From: Crocinitomicaceae bacterium
GTDB taxonomy: Bacteria; Bacteroidota; Bacteroidia; Flavobacteriales_D; Crocinitomicaceae
Assembly: GCA_023264075.1 (NCBI GenBank)
Contig: JALQTG010000311.1
Coordinates: 1-18,128, forward strand
Direction: 5' to 3'
DNA: 18,128 nucleotides
Shown here: in pieces, positions 1-7,691 of the stretch
Layout of the letters: the number at the start of each line of letters is the position of its first letter
Position numbering within the stretch: the first letter of the stretch is position 1
Translations under genes and position numbers: made by a program
Notes under the pieces: model-generated
The model's input: only the letters and a program-made list of their open reading frames with translations
The model's database searches: none
What the model was told of the DNA's origin: nothing

Positions 1-367
1 AAGATAGGAAACATGTTTAGTTTATCCTAATTTTCACTGAACTATTTAGCTTTTTTTGGCATAAAAGGAACATTTATTCAAGTACGCGGTTGAGAGCATC
101 CGTTATTTCCATAAATATATCCCTCAATTGTAAAAAAGTGATTTTTCGCATTTTTTAGTTTACAAAGAGCCGCTAATTTCGACCTCAAAACAAAGATATT
201 ATGAGCCATACAATTGAATTGAACGACGAGAAAGTCCAACTAACAAGAGCAAGAAGCCGCGAATTTGTAATTCTAAGCGTTGGTATTCCTGCAAATTATT
301 TCCAATGAAAAAATTGATAAGTGATTCAATAGAATATTTCTATATTTGGGTCCTTTAAAATTTCTTT
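1..367. other. Region without a convincing gene upstream of efp
   Basis: No open frame here resembles a known family. Two tiny frames exist. One is a 35-codon plus-strand frame at 201-308. The other is a 25-codon minus-strand frame at 151-74, which ends in the residues NRVLE; a TATCTTTG box lies upstream of it on the minus strand at 198-191. Neither has enough length or composition to be called a gene, and a TAnnTTTG match is expected by chance about once in a few hundred AT-rich bases when both strands are counted. A 10-bp palindrome AAACATGTTT lies at 9-18. The last 30 bases hold the probable efp promoter. Confidence 0.5.
341..348 (+). promoter_or_regulatory. Probable efp promoter, -7 box
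   Basis: TATATTTG matches the Bacteroidota -7 consensus TAnnTTTG and ends 19 bases before the efp ATG. The nearest upstream TTG (314-316) is 24 bases away, slightly beyond the usual spacing, so the -33 element is weak or different. No Shine-Dalgarno sequence follows. Confidence 0.45.
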
Positions 368-931
368 ATGGCAACAACATCAGATATTCGCAATGGATTA
401 TGCATGAATTGGAACGGAAAACTCGTTTCAGTGATTGAATTCCAACACGTAAAACCAGGAAAAGGTCCTGCTTTTGTCCGCACAAAACTCAGAGAAATCG
501 AATCTGGTAAAGTACTAGACCACACCTTCTCAGCAGGTCACAAAATTGAACCAGTTCGAATAGAACGAAGACAATACCAATACCTTTATGAAGAAGAAGC
601 AGGATATAACTTCATGAATACTGAAACCTATGAACAAATCCTTATCCCTGCTAGATTAGTGGAGAAGCCTGAATTTCTCCAAGAAGGAATGATTTGCGAA
701 ATAACATTTCATGCGGAAGCTGAAACTCCGTTGTTAGTTGACTTACCAATGTATATCGAAGCAGAAGTTACGTACACGGAACCAGGAATAAAAGGAGATA
801 CAGCAACAAACAGTTTAAAGCCCGCAACGCTTGACTCTGGAGCTGAAGTCCGTGTTCCTCTTTTCGTTGATATGGGTGAACGTATTAAAATTGATACGCG
901 CACTGGAACTTACGTTGAGCGCGTTAAATAA
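368..931 (+). CDS. efp: Elongation factor P
   Basis: EF-P is a cytoplasmic translation factor that binds between the P and E sites and rescues ribosomes stalled at consecutive prolines. The 187 residues match the usual length of the family and show its three-domain layout: an N-terminal KOW-like domain, a central OB domain (about 65-125) and a C-terminal OB domain (about 130-187). The tip loop of domain I reads KPGKGPAF, with a lysine at residue 32 in the position that E. coli modifies with beta-lysine. No epmA or epmB homologue lies in the window, so whether this lysine is modified is unknown. The C-terminal motif GERIKIDTRTGTYVER is typical of the family. The gene is monocistronic: it has its own promoter-like box and a strong terminator just after the stop. 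The ATG at 368 gives the normal EF-P N-terminus. Confidence 0.97.
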   Translation: MATTSDIRNGLCMNWNGKLVSVIEFQHVKPGKGPAFVRTKLREIESGKVLDHTFSAGHKIEPVRIERRQYQYLYEEEAGYNFMNTETYEQILIPARLVEKPEFLQEGMICEITFHAEAETPLLVDLPMYIEAEVTYTEPGIKGDTATNSLKPATLDSGAEVRVPLFVDMGERIKIDTRTGTYVERVK

Positions 932-952
932 ACAATAGCTTAAATAATAGTT

Positions 953-985
953 AAAGCCTAAAGACATCGTTTTTAGGCTTTTTTT
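953..985 (+). terminator. Intrinsic terminator after efp
   Basis: A perfect 10-bp stem pairs AAAGCCTAAA (953-962) with TTTAGGCTTT (972-981) around a 9-base loop and runs into a T tract. It starts 22 bases after the efp stop codon. It ends only about 10 bases before the start of the next gene, which therefore shows no room for its own promoter after the terminator. Confidence 0.88.
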
Positions 986-995
986 ATCCAATTCA

Positions 996-2450
996 ATGAA
1001 GCAATTACTACTCATCCACGGAGCACTGGGAAATTCCACTGAATTCAACACTATTCAAGCTGTCCTAGAAAAAAGGTATAACGTGTTTGTGTACGACCTA
1101 CCCGGGCATGGTAAACGTGTTACAGAATTGAACTACTTTACGCTCGAAGATGTGCGGAACGACCTTGATCAATTCATACATCAATTGGGGGACGTCTTCA
1201 TTTTTGGATTTAGCCTCGGCGGTTACCTTGCCTTGGACGCAGCATTACGGAAGAACAAAAACATCCTCGGCATTGTAACACTCGGCACAAAACTAAACTG
1301 GTCACCTGCTATTGCAGCAGCCGAAGTGAATACCTTGAACGTTGATTTCTTAAAAACCAAAGCGACTTCATTTTATGATTACCTCGTCCAATTGCATGGA
1401 ACTCATCTGAATGATTTATTAGCGAAAACAAGCGCATTTATACATTCCATTGGGAATCAGCCGTTACTCAACGACAACACCACCCATTACCTTACTATTC
1501 CCATTCGAATAACGCGCGGAGGCAAAGACAAAATGGTCACACGAGAAGAGTCCCAAAAAATGGCAGAATGCTCATCGAATGGCCTTTATTTTGAAATCCC
1601 TTCATTCATTCATCCAATGGGTTTTCTTTCGCCGAAACTGTTAGCGAATCACGTAGTTCATCAACTCAAATCCCTCGAATACGAACGTGTAGCAACTCAA
1701 CATGGTAAACTCGCTTACGTAAAAATTGGAGCTACAACGGATTCATCAACGCCTCTTCTGCTCTTCCTTCATGAAGCCCTTGGAAGTATTGGTCAATGGA
1801 AAGATTTCCCCTCACTTCTTTCAAAGGAATTAGGGTTACCTGCCATTGTACTTGAAATGATCGGATATGGATACTCTGACGACCCTCAACACGAACGAAC
1901 AGCGCGGTATTTACATGAATATGCATGGGAAGTATTGCCTTCATTTCTCGATGAACTCGATGTCAAAAACAAGCTTATCCTTGTTGGCCATTCTGATGGT
2001 GGAACTGAGGCCCTTTTGTATGCATCGCGCTTCCCGAATCGCATAGCTGGGATAATTACCTTGGCTGCACACATTGAAAATGAATCGGAAACAAAAGCTG
2101 GAATTCCTCCTGCCATTAGCGCGTTTGAAGAAGGGAAATTGAGGGGATTAGAAATTTTTCATGGAGCAAAAACCGAGAATGTATTTCGAAGATGGGCAGA
2201 TACCTGGTTAAGTCACCCATTTTCCGATTGGTCGATTGAGAAAGATTTATCTCAATCTCCGTTTCCCGCTCTTATTATCCAAGGTTACGAAGATCAATAC
2301 GGAACACCCAATCAAGTCAGTAAAATAGTTATTACGCTAGGAAAAAATGCCACTCCAATATTTTTGAATAATTGTGGACATGCTCCTCATCTCGAACAAT
2401 CAAAAGAAGTTATTCAGCAGATCAAATTATGGTACACTCAATTCAATTAA
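996..2450 (+). CDS. Tandem fused alpha/beta hydrolase, two catalytic domains
   Basis: This 484-residue protein has no signal peptide or membrane segment and contains two complete alpha/beta-hydrolase domains end to end. Domain 1 (about 1-225) has an oxyanion HGALG at 8-12, nucleophile Ser73 in GFSLGG, a likely acid Asp178 in GGKDKM and a likely base His206 in FIHPMG. Domain 2 (about 232-484) has HEALG at 259-263, Ser333 in GHSDGG, Asp433 in GYEDQYG and His462 in CGHAPH. Domain 1 resembles short MenH-like hydrolases. Domain 2 resembles hydrolases with the LHEALGS...W.DFP signature often found near aromatic or acyl-CoA degradation genes. The substrate cannot be told from sequence. No stop or frameshift separates the halves, so this is a genuine fusion. 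The 3' end overlaps the next hydrolase gene by 22 bases, implying co-transcription. The ATG starts about ten bases after the efp terminator. Confidence 0.85.
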   Translation: MKQLLLIHGALGNSTEFNTIQAVLEKRYNVFVYDLPGHGKRVTELNYFTLEDVRNDLDQFIHQLGDVFIFGFSLGGYLALDAALRKNKNILGIVTLGTKLNWSPAIAAAEVNTLNVDFLKTKATSFYDYLVQLHGTHLNDLLAKTSAFIHSIGNQPLLNDNTTHYLTIPIRITRGGKDKMVTREESQKMAECSSNGLYFEIPSFIHPMGFLSPKLLANHVVHQLKSLEYERVATQHGKLAYVKIGATTDSSTPLLLFLHEALGSIGQWKDFPSLLSKELGLPAIVLEMIGYGYSDDPQHERTARYLHEYAWEVLPSFLDELDVKNKLILVGHSDGGTEALLYASRFPNRIAGIITLAAHIENESETKAGIPPAISAFEEGKLRGLEIFHGAKTENVFRRWADTWLSHPFSDWSIEKDLSQSPFPALIIQGYEDQYGTPNQVSKIVITLGKNATPIFLNNCGHAPHLEQSKEVIQQIKLWYTQFN

Positions 2451-3067
2451 CTAAAACCTACCGTTATTTTACTCACGGAAACTTGGATACCGCAAAATCC
2501 ATTTGGTTTGTATTGCACGGTTATGGTCAGTTACCTGAGTATTTCATTCGCAAGTTCCAACACTTACCCCCAGAAGACCATTTTATAGTAGCGCCTGAAG
2601 GAATGCATCGCTTCTATTTAAACGGAACAAGCGGACGCGTCGGAGCTTCCTGGATGACAAAAGAAGCACGCCTTCATGACATTGAAGATAACATCCGTTT
2701 TCTGAACTCCCTAGCCGAGCAATTCTCTGCAAAAAACGCGCAAGCAAAGAAAGTTCTCTTGGGATTCTCACAAGGTGGAGCAACGGCTGCGAGATGGCAC
2801 GAGTTGGGCAATTGGCAAGCGAATAAGTTCATACTATGGGCCAGCATTTTCCCACCTGATCTTGAATTACCCAAAGACAATTCTCATTTTAGCACTTCTA
2901 ACAACCTATTTCTGGTAGGTACAGAGGATGAATATTTTTCTACTGAAAAAACAGCTGAAATTACTAAACACTTAAAAAACTCCCCTTTAAACTTCACCTG
3001 CTATAGTTATTCTGGAAATCACTCCGTTGACCCTATTGAAATAGAACTACTAGCTAAAAAACTGTAA
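2429..3067 (+). CDS. Alpha/beta hydrolase, phospholipase/carboxylesterase family
   Basis: This is a 212-residue single-domain cytoplasmic serine esterase of the phospholipase/carboxylesterase (YpfH-like) type. Visible motifs are the oxyanion LHGYGQ (about 29-34), nucleophile Ser114 in GFSQGG, Asp167 in GTEDEY and His198 in SGNHSVDP, which form a full triad. Length is normal for the family. The frame stays open further upstream (to a possible ATG at 2372), but the ATG at 2429 gives the canonical N-terminus and a short 22-base overlap with the preceding hydrolase; the longer form would add 19 unlikely residues. The overlap suggests translational coupling. Neither the natural ester substrate nor the reason for clustering three hydrolase domains is evident. 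Confidence 0.85.
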   Translation: MVHSIQLTKTYRYFTHGNLDTAKSIWFVLHGYGQLPEYFIRKFQHLPPEDHFIVAPEGMHRFYLNGTSGRVGASWMTKEARLHDIEDNIRFLNSLAEQFSAKNAQAKKVLLGFSQGGATAARWHELGNWQANKFILWASIFPPDLELPKDNSHFSTSNNLFLVGTEDEYFSTEKTAEITKHLKNSPLNFTCYSYSGNHSVDPIEIELLAKKL

Positions 3068-3136
3068 TAATTGCTAAAAATTACGATCTATGGCAACTAT
3101 AGCATCAGTACGATACTCCTTTTAACTTGCTTTTTA

Positions 3137-3168
3137 TTGTAAAAAAAAGACAAAAGTGCATATACTTG
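3137..3168 (+). promoter_or_regulatory. Possible rho promoter
   Basis: In the 191-base gap before rho, TTG (3137-3139) is followed 21 bases later by TATACTTG (3161-3168), one mismatch from TAnnTTTG. A second TATACTTG lies at 3180-3187. Either would give a leader of roughly 65-85 bases. This is a weak call because the consensus is imperfect. Confidence 0.3.
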
Positions 3169-3258
3169 ATAATTATTCTTATACTTGCAGTGTCGCAATT
3201 ATCTGCGTCCTCAAAATCATAACGATTTTCTAAGTTATTCTTTCATTATTAAAAATTC

Positions 3259-4974
3259 ATGAACAAAGAAGATTTAACGGGAAAAAAACTCCCGGAACTA
3301 CGCGTAATAGCGAAATCAATTGGTATTGAACGTACCGAAACCTTAAAAAAGGGAGAGCTTATCGACCTTATAGCTGAAGGGGCTAAAACTTCAGCACCTG
3401 TCCAAAGTAGCGATGAATCCAAATCTACAGAAACTGAAAAAGTGGCAACCGAACGCAGAAGAAGAATTCGCAAACCCGCTCAACAAGCTTCCAATACCGA
3501 TTTGTTCACTGAAAAAGAATCAACACAAGAAGGTTCGCCGAAAGATTTGGAGCAAAATGAAAATGAAAAAAGGCCTTCGGTACACAACGAAGAAAACAAA
3601 TCAAGTCGTTACGAAAAACGTCAGCGTCCTGTTCAAGAAAAAGATACTAGCACTGAATCTACAAAAAATCAAGAAGAACATCAACGAGCGCGCAGAACAC
3701 CAAACCCAAGGAATCAGAACAACCAGCATAATAATCCTAACCAAAATAGAACTAATCAAAACCAAGATAATTCTGACGCTTCAATTGGTAATACAAATGG
3801 AAATAATAGCGGGAATCACCGTGCAAATCGCGAAGAATTATCCAAGAAATATGATTTATCTGGAATCGTTTCTGCCGAAGGTGTATTAGAAATTATTCAA
3901 GATGGATATGGATTTTTAAGGTCCTCAGATTATAATTACTTACCATCTCCTGATGATGTTTACGTTAGCCATAGTCAAATAAAGTTATTTGGTCTGAAAA
4001 CAGGAGACACTGTTTATGGTACGATTCGTCCACCTAGAGAAGGTGAAAAATATTTCCCACTGGTGAAAGTAGACTCTATCAATGGACGTGAGCCTGCATT
4101 TATCCGTGATCGAGTTCCATTTCAATATTTGACACCTCTTTTCCCAGACGAGAAGTTTAAACTAACTGGTCATGCACAAGAATCAATGTCTACACGATTA
4201 ATGGACTTGTTCTCTCCAATTGGTAAGGGGCAACGCGGAATGATTGTAGCACAACCAAAAACCGGTAAAACAGTTCTGTTAAAGGATGTAGCAAACGCAA
4301 TAGCGGCTAATCATCCTGAGACTTACTTAATCATCTTATTGATTGATGAGCGTCCTGAAGAGGTGACTGACATGGCACGAAGCGTAAATGCAGAGGTCGT
4401 CGCGTCAACTTTTGATGAGCCAGCAGATCGTCACGTAAAAGTAGCGAACATGGTTTTGGAGAAAGCCAAAAGAATGGTAGAATGTGGCCACGACGTGTGT
4501 ATTTTATTAGACTCGATAACACGTTTAGCACGTGCCTACAATACTGTTTCTCCTGCTTCAGGTAAAGTTTTATCGGGCGGTGTAGATGCCAACGCTTTAC
4601 AGAAACCAAAACGTTTCTTCGGAGCTGCGCGTAAAATTGAAAATGGAGGTTCACTTTCCATAATTGCAACTGCTTTAACAGATACAGGTTCGAAAATGGA
4701 CGAAGTAATCTTTGAGGAATTCAAAGGTACAGGTAACATGGAATTGCAGTTGGATCGTAAAATCGCGAACAGAAGAATTTATCCAGCTATCGATATTTTA
4801 GCCTCTGGAACACGTCGTGAAGATTTATTAATGGATAAAGATACTCTTCAACGCATTTGGATTCTACGTAAGCACCTTGCCGATATGAATCCAGTTGAGG
4901 CGATGGAGTTTATTAAAGGTCACATGCAAAACACACTTTCGAACGAGGAGTTCTTAGTGTCTATGAACGGTTAA
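3259..4974 (+). CDS. rho: Transcription termination factor Rho with long disordered insert
   Basis: Rho is the hexameric RNA-dependent ATPase helicase that releases RNA polymerase from untranslated transcripts. This copy has 571 residues, against about 420 in E. coli. The extra length is a low-complexity insert between the Rho_N helical domain (1-43) and the RNA-binding cold-shock fold (about 205-275). The insert (about 45-195) is first charged, with a basic RRRRIRK patch at 66-72, and then strongly Asn/Gln-rich at 149-190. The ATPase core is intact: P-loop AQPKTGKT at 331-338, DERPEEV at 363-369, Walker B ILLDSITR at 415-422, Q/R-loop region around 438-462, and a second core motif LDRKIANRR at 498-506. 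Such inserts are known in Bacteroidota Rho, and in Bacteroides thetaiotaomicron the insert drives condensate formation. A DUF4199 gene follows after 2 bases. Confidence 0.97.
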   Translation: MNKEDLTGKKLPELRVIAKSIGIERTETLKKGELIDLIAEGAKTSAPVQSSDESKSTETEKVATERRRRIRKPAQQASNTDLFTEKESTQEGSPKDLEQNENEKRPSVHNEENKSSRYEKRQRPVQEKDTSTESTKNQEEHQRARRTPNPRNQNNQHNNPNQNRTNQNQDNSDASIGNTNGNNSGNHRANREELSKKYDLSGIVSAEGVLEIIQDGYGFLRSSDYNYLPSPDDVYVSHSQIKLFGLKTGDTVYGTIRPPREGEKYFPLVKVDSINGREPAFIRDRVPFQYLTPLFPDEKFKLTGHAQESMSTRLMDLFSPIGKGQRGMIVAQPKTGKTVLLKDVANAIAANHPETYLIILLIDERPEEVTDMARSVNAEVVASTFDEPADRHVKVANMVLEKAKRMVECGHDVCILLDSITRLARAYNTVSPASGKVLSGGVDANALQKPKRFFGAARKIENGGSLSIIATALTDTGSKMDEVIFEEFKGTGNMELQLDRKIANRRIYPAIDILASGTRREDLLMDKDTLQRIWILRKHLADMNPVEAMEFIKGHMQNTLSNEEFLVSMNG

Positions 4975-4976
4975 TT

Positions 4977-5555
4977 ATGCGCCCAGCTCTAAAATCTGCC
5001 TTGTTTTTTGCCCTTACTTGGTCATTGATAAAAATGGCTTTTTATTACAGTAGGTTATTTCAAGATGATATTTTCGTCCCAGGTTTAATGAATAACTTGT
5101 TTTTGCTTTCAGCGATTTCAGTCGGGCTTTATTTTGAGAAAAAACGGGAAGGTTTTGGTCAAGGCACTGCCCTTTCAGACATCAAACATAGTATGATAGC
5201 TGGAGCACCGTATGCTTTACTCGTGGCAATCTTCATGTATTTCTACTACACAGATATCAATCCAGCGTATGTAGAAACTCGCATTTCTGATCGCATGGAC
5301 CTTGTTTACAATGCCATGGAGCGCGAAAGCTACGTAGATTCATTAAAAGTGCAGAGCCCAGAATATAAAGTCTTGACCAATGAAGAAATTTATAATGATA
5401 TACGGATTAGTACGGTGAGCGCGTATTCGCCTAAAGCATTGCTTACATTTTCATTGTTAGGCCTAATGATTCTGGGATTCACCTATTCCATCTTTATTAC
5501 TGTTATCTTTCGGAAGATTTTATTGAGAGATTTTTACCCCAACAATAGTAAATAG
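4977..5555 (+). CDS. DUF4199 family inner-membrane protein
   Basis: This 192-residue integral membrane protein resembles the Bacteroidota DUF4199 family, whose function is unknown. Four hydrophobic segments are visible at about 5-25, 36-52, 73-92 and 153-178. A hydrophilic loop of about 60 residues (93-152) between segments 3 and 4 is rich in charged residues and probably faces the periplasm. There is no signal peptide and no catalytic motif. Its ATG lies 2 bases after the rho stop codon, so it is almost certainly translated from the rho transcript. On the other side it is convergent with the phosphohexomutase gene, with only 29 bases between the stop codons and no clear terminator hairpin there. 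Confidence 0.75.
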   Translation: MRPALKSALFFALTWSLIKMAFYYSRLFQDDIFVPGLMNNLFLLSAISVGLYFEKKREGFGQGTALSDIKHSMIAGAPYALLVAIFMYFYYTDINPAYVETRISDRMDLVYNAMERESYVDSLKVQSPEYKVLTNEEIYNDIRISTVSAYSPKALLTFSLLGLMILGFTYSIFITVIFRKILLRDFYPNNSK

Positions 5556-5584
5556 GAGATTTTTCGGAGAGCACACTTGGTCGG

Positions 5585-6994
5585 TTAACAAATAGTTTCT
5601 TCTGTTACCTTAAGAATTCTTCTCACCTCCTCCAAATTTGGCGCTTCTGCGTAAACCCTCAAAACAGGCTCTGTACCAGACGGTCGAATCATAACCCAGC
5701 GTCCATCTTGGAAGAAATACTTGAATCCGTCAATGGTTTCTGTTCTTTCTACCTGGTAAGGCCCAAATGACGTATAAACGTTATTCTCACAATTTTTAAT
5801 GATGCGTTGTTTCAACTCCTCCGTGATGTGTAAATCGCTGCGTTCAAACTTGAATTCACCAACGATTTCATATACTTCAGCAATCAATTCATCTAAATTT
5901 TTCCCTGATTTTGCCATGAATTCCCAAATAATCATTCCCATCCAAATCCCATCACGTTCTGGAATATGACCTTTCGTAGCAATACCACCCGATTCCTCAC
6001 CGCCAAGTAACACATCTTCTTCCACCATGATACCTGCAACGTATTTGAATCCAATTTTAACTGTCTGATGTTCTAATCCATAATGTTCACACATCTTCGC
6101 TATTCTTGGCGTACAGCTAAATGCAGTAACCACCTTCCCTGTCATGCCTTTGTATTTTACCATGTAATGAATCAATAGCAAAATAATATGGTGAGAGTCC
6201 ACAAATTCTCCCCGACTATTGAACAATCCAATACGATCCGCATCCCCGTCCGTAGCAAGTGCACAATCAATAGACTTTGATTCAACAATCAACTTCTTCA
6301 GCTCTTGTAGGTTTTTCTCAATGGGCTCAGGTGCTTGTCCTTTAAATGTGGGATTGTGATCACAGTGTAAAAAGGTCATATTCGGAAAAAGTCCTTTCAA
6401 AACGTTTTGACCAGCTCCATACATGGCATCAAACGCCAAACGCATCCCTGAATTCCATATCGCTTCAATGTCAAAGTTTTTCTCAACATGCGCAATGTAT
6501 TCTTTCTCAAGTTCTACTACGCTCAATGCTCCTGTTGCCTTAGCGCCATCCAAGCTAACCGATTTACAAGCAGCATCTACAAACTCAGGTATCATGTCTT
6601 GCACTTCTTGTACTTTCTCTGGGGATAAAGGTCCACCATATCCTGCCTTCAATTTGTAGCCATTGTATGCCGGTGGATTATGAGAGGCAGTTATCACAAT
6701 CCCTAAATCAGCACCATATACATTGGCTCCTAATGAAACCATAGGAGTGGAAACAAAGCCTTCTGCCATATAGACTTTTACTCCATTTTGAAGAAATACT
6801 TGAACAGCTGTTTGCATAAACAAATCACCGTTAAATCGGCAATCATGACCGATGATAACAGAAGGATTATCGCTATGTTGATTAGCTAGCCAAGAGGCTA
6901 CTCCTTGCGAAACACGCGCAACATTCTCTACCGTATATTCATCTGCAATAATTGCTCTCCAACCATCTGTTCCAAACTTAATTGCTCCGCTCAT
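5585..6994 (-). CDS. Phosphoglucomutase/phosphomannomutase (alpha-D-phosphohexomutase)
   Basis: This 469-residue cytoplasmic enzyme interconverts sugar 1-phosphates and 6-phosphates through a phosphoserine intermediate. It probably supplies hexose-1-phosphates for nucleotide sugars and cell-surface glycans. The four signature regions of the superfamily are all present: the phosphoserine loop TASHNPP with Ser104 (102-108), the Mg-binding loop DGDADR (249-254), the sugar-specificity loop GGEESGG (331-337) and the phosphate-binding loop RPSGTEP (437-443). The GTDGWR start is also typical. The sugar-loop GEESGG is common to PGM and PMM members, so the preferred sugar is not settled. It has its own promoter-like box 26 bases upstream, and the upstream pabA-type gene is on the same strand 91 bases away. 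Confidence 0.93.
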   Translation of the reverse strand: MSGAIKFGTDGWRAIIADEYTVENVARVSQGVASWLANQHSDNPSVIIGHDCRFNGDLFMQTAVQVFLQNGVKVYMAEGFVSTPMVSLGANVYGADLGIVITASHNPPAYNGYKLKAGYGGPLSPEKVQEVQDMIPEFVDAACKSVSLDGAKATGALSVVELEKEYIAHVEKNFDIEAIWNSGMRLAFDAMYGAGQNVLKGLFPNMTFLHCDHNPTFKGQAPEPIEKNLQELKKLIVESKSIDCALATDGDADRIGLFNSRGEFVDSHHIILLLIHYMVKYKGMTGKVVTAFSCTPRIAKMCEHYGLEHQTVKIGFKYVAGIMVEEDVLLGGEESGGIATKGHIPERDGIWMGMIIWEFMAKSGKNLDELIAEVYEIVGEFKFERSDLHITEELKQRIIKNCENNVYTSFGPYQVERTETIDGFKYFFQDGRWVMIRPSGTEPVLRVYAEAPNLEEVRRILKVTEETIC

Positions 6995-7019
6995 GCACTG
7001 ATTTATTTTAATTCAACGT

Positions 7020-7054
7020 CAAATATACTAATTGAAGACATTTATGTGTGACAA
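7020..7054 (-). promoter_or_regulatory. Probable promoter of the phosphohexomutase gene
   Basis: On the minus strand TATATTTG (7027-7020) matches TAnnTTTG, and a TTG at 7054-7052 lies 24 bases upstream. The start codon is at 6994, giving a leader of about 20 bases. The spacing is the same as that seen upstream of efp. Confidence 0.45.
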
Positions 7055-7085
7055 TTGGCTGAAAATTAAAGCTGGTCTTAGGAGT

Positions 7086-7646
7086 TCATCCCAATAAGAC
7101 AAAATTCCGTAGTATTTCTTTGCCACACTGGGTCAGTATCGATTCAGGATGAAACTGTACCCCATAAATACGCTGATCTGCGCACTCAATAGCCATGATA
7201 ACCTCCTCTTGGCTCGTGGCGCTGACTCTTAGCGAATTGGGCAAGTCAGTAACCGCCCAACTGTGATAGAGTCCTACTTCGAATTGACGAGGTAATTCCC
7301 TAAAAAGAAGCGATTCTTCAGTAGTAGTAATTATGGTTGATACTCCATGCCTAACAACAGTTTGATTGTATAATCGCCCTCCAAAATACTCGGCAATCCC
7401 TTGCATTCCGAGGCAGACACCAAGGATGGGGGTCTTTCCTGTATACCTCGTAATTAATTCAGGCATCATCCCTGCATCAGCAGGCATACCTGGACCTGGA
7501 GAAAGCACAATTTTATCGTAGTCATTAATTCGTTCTAGACTCACTTCATCATTGCGCAGAACATCGACCTTCTCGCACATGGATTCCAGGTAATGCGCCA
7601 AGTTAAATGTGAACGAGTCGTAGTTATCCAACAATAAAATCTTCAC
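7086..7646 (-). CDS. pabA: Class I glutamine amidotransferase, PabA/TrpG type
   Basis: This is the glutaminase subunit that hands ammonia to a chorismate-using partner (PabB for folate or TrpE for tryptophan). From the GTG at 7646 it has 186 residues, a normal length. Motifs are LLLDNYDSF at the N-terminus, the oxyanion region SPGPG (49-53), nucleophile Cys78 in GVCLGMQ, and His166/Glu168 in FHPES, so the triad is complete. There is no ATG in reach: an in-frame TGA sits directly before a TTG at 7655, and the next Met codon would remove the first strand. GTG 7646 reproduces the canonical MKILLLDNYDSF start and is preferred; TTG 7655 would add three residues. No pabB or trpE homologue is in the window, so a PabA versus TrpG role, or a shared one, is undecided. 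It is divergent from ridA. Confidence 0.88.
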   Translation of the reverse strand: MKILLLDNYDSFTFNLAHYLESMCEKVDVLRNDEVSLERINDYDKIVLSPGPGMPADAGMMPELITRYTGKTPILGVCLGMQGIAEYFGGRLYNQTVVRHGVSTIITTTEESLLFRELPRQFEVGLYHSWAVTDLPNSLRVSATSQEEVIMAIECADQRIYGVQFHPESILTQCGKEILRNFVLLG

Positions 7647-7674
7647 TTTTTTCAATCAAAATTATTAAACTTGT

Positions 7675-7686
7675 GCAAAGCTTTGC
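7675..7686. promoter_or_regulatory. 12-bp palindrome between divergent pabA and ridA
   Basis: GCAAAGCTTTGC is a perfect 12-base palindrome in the short spacer between two divergent genes, ending five bases before the ridA ATG. A TAATTTTG box on the minus strand (7664-7657) and a weaker TAAACTTG on the plus strand (7666-7673) lie beside it. The position fits an operator, or a small leader hairpin in the ridA transcript. The sequence alone does not distinguish these, and no regulator gene is adjacent. Confidence 0.3.
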
Positions 7687-7691
7687 GAAAA

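Noticed and set aside
74..151. 25-codon minus-strand frame with a TATCTTTG box upstream (198-191)
   Set aside because: Too short, with no recognisable family and no TTG at the right spacing; the box is expected by chance in AT-rich DNA.
201..308. 35-codon plus-strand frame starting at ATG 201
   Set aside because: No family resemblance and no promoter or ribosome site; the length is within what chance gives.
3068..3258. Short inverted matches after the third hydrolase (TGCTA...TAGCA) as a terminator
   Set aside because: The stem is only 5 bp with a long loop and no following T tract.
3413..3889. 158-residue alternative frame inside rho
   Set aside because: Very Lys/Ile-rich shadow of the N/Q-rich insert, lying wholly inside a well-supported gene.
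4331..4669. 112-residue minus-strand frame opposite the Rho ATPase core
   Set aside because: Antisense shadow of highly conserved rho codons, with no family features.
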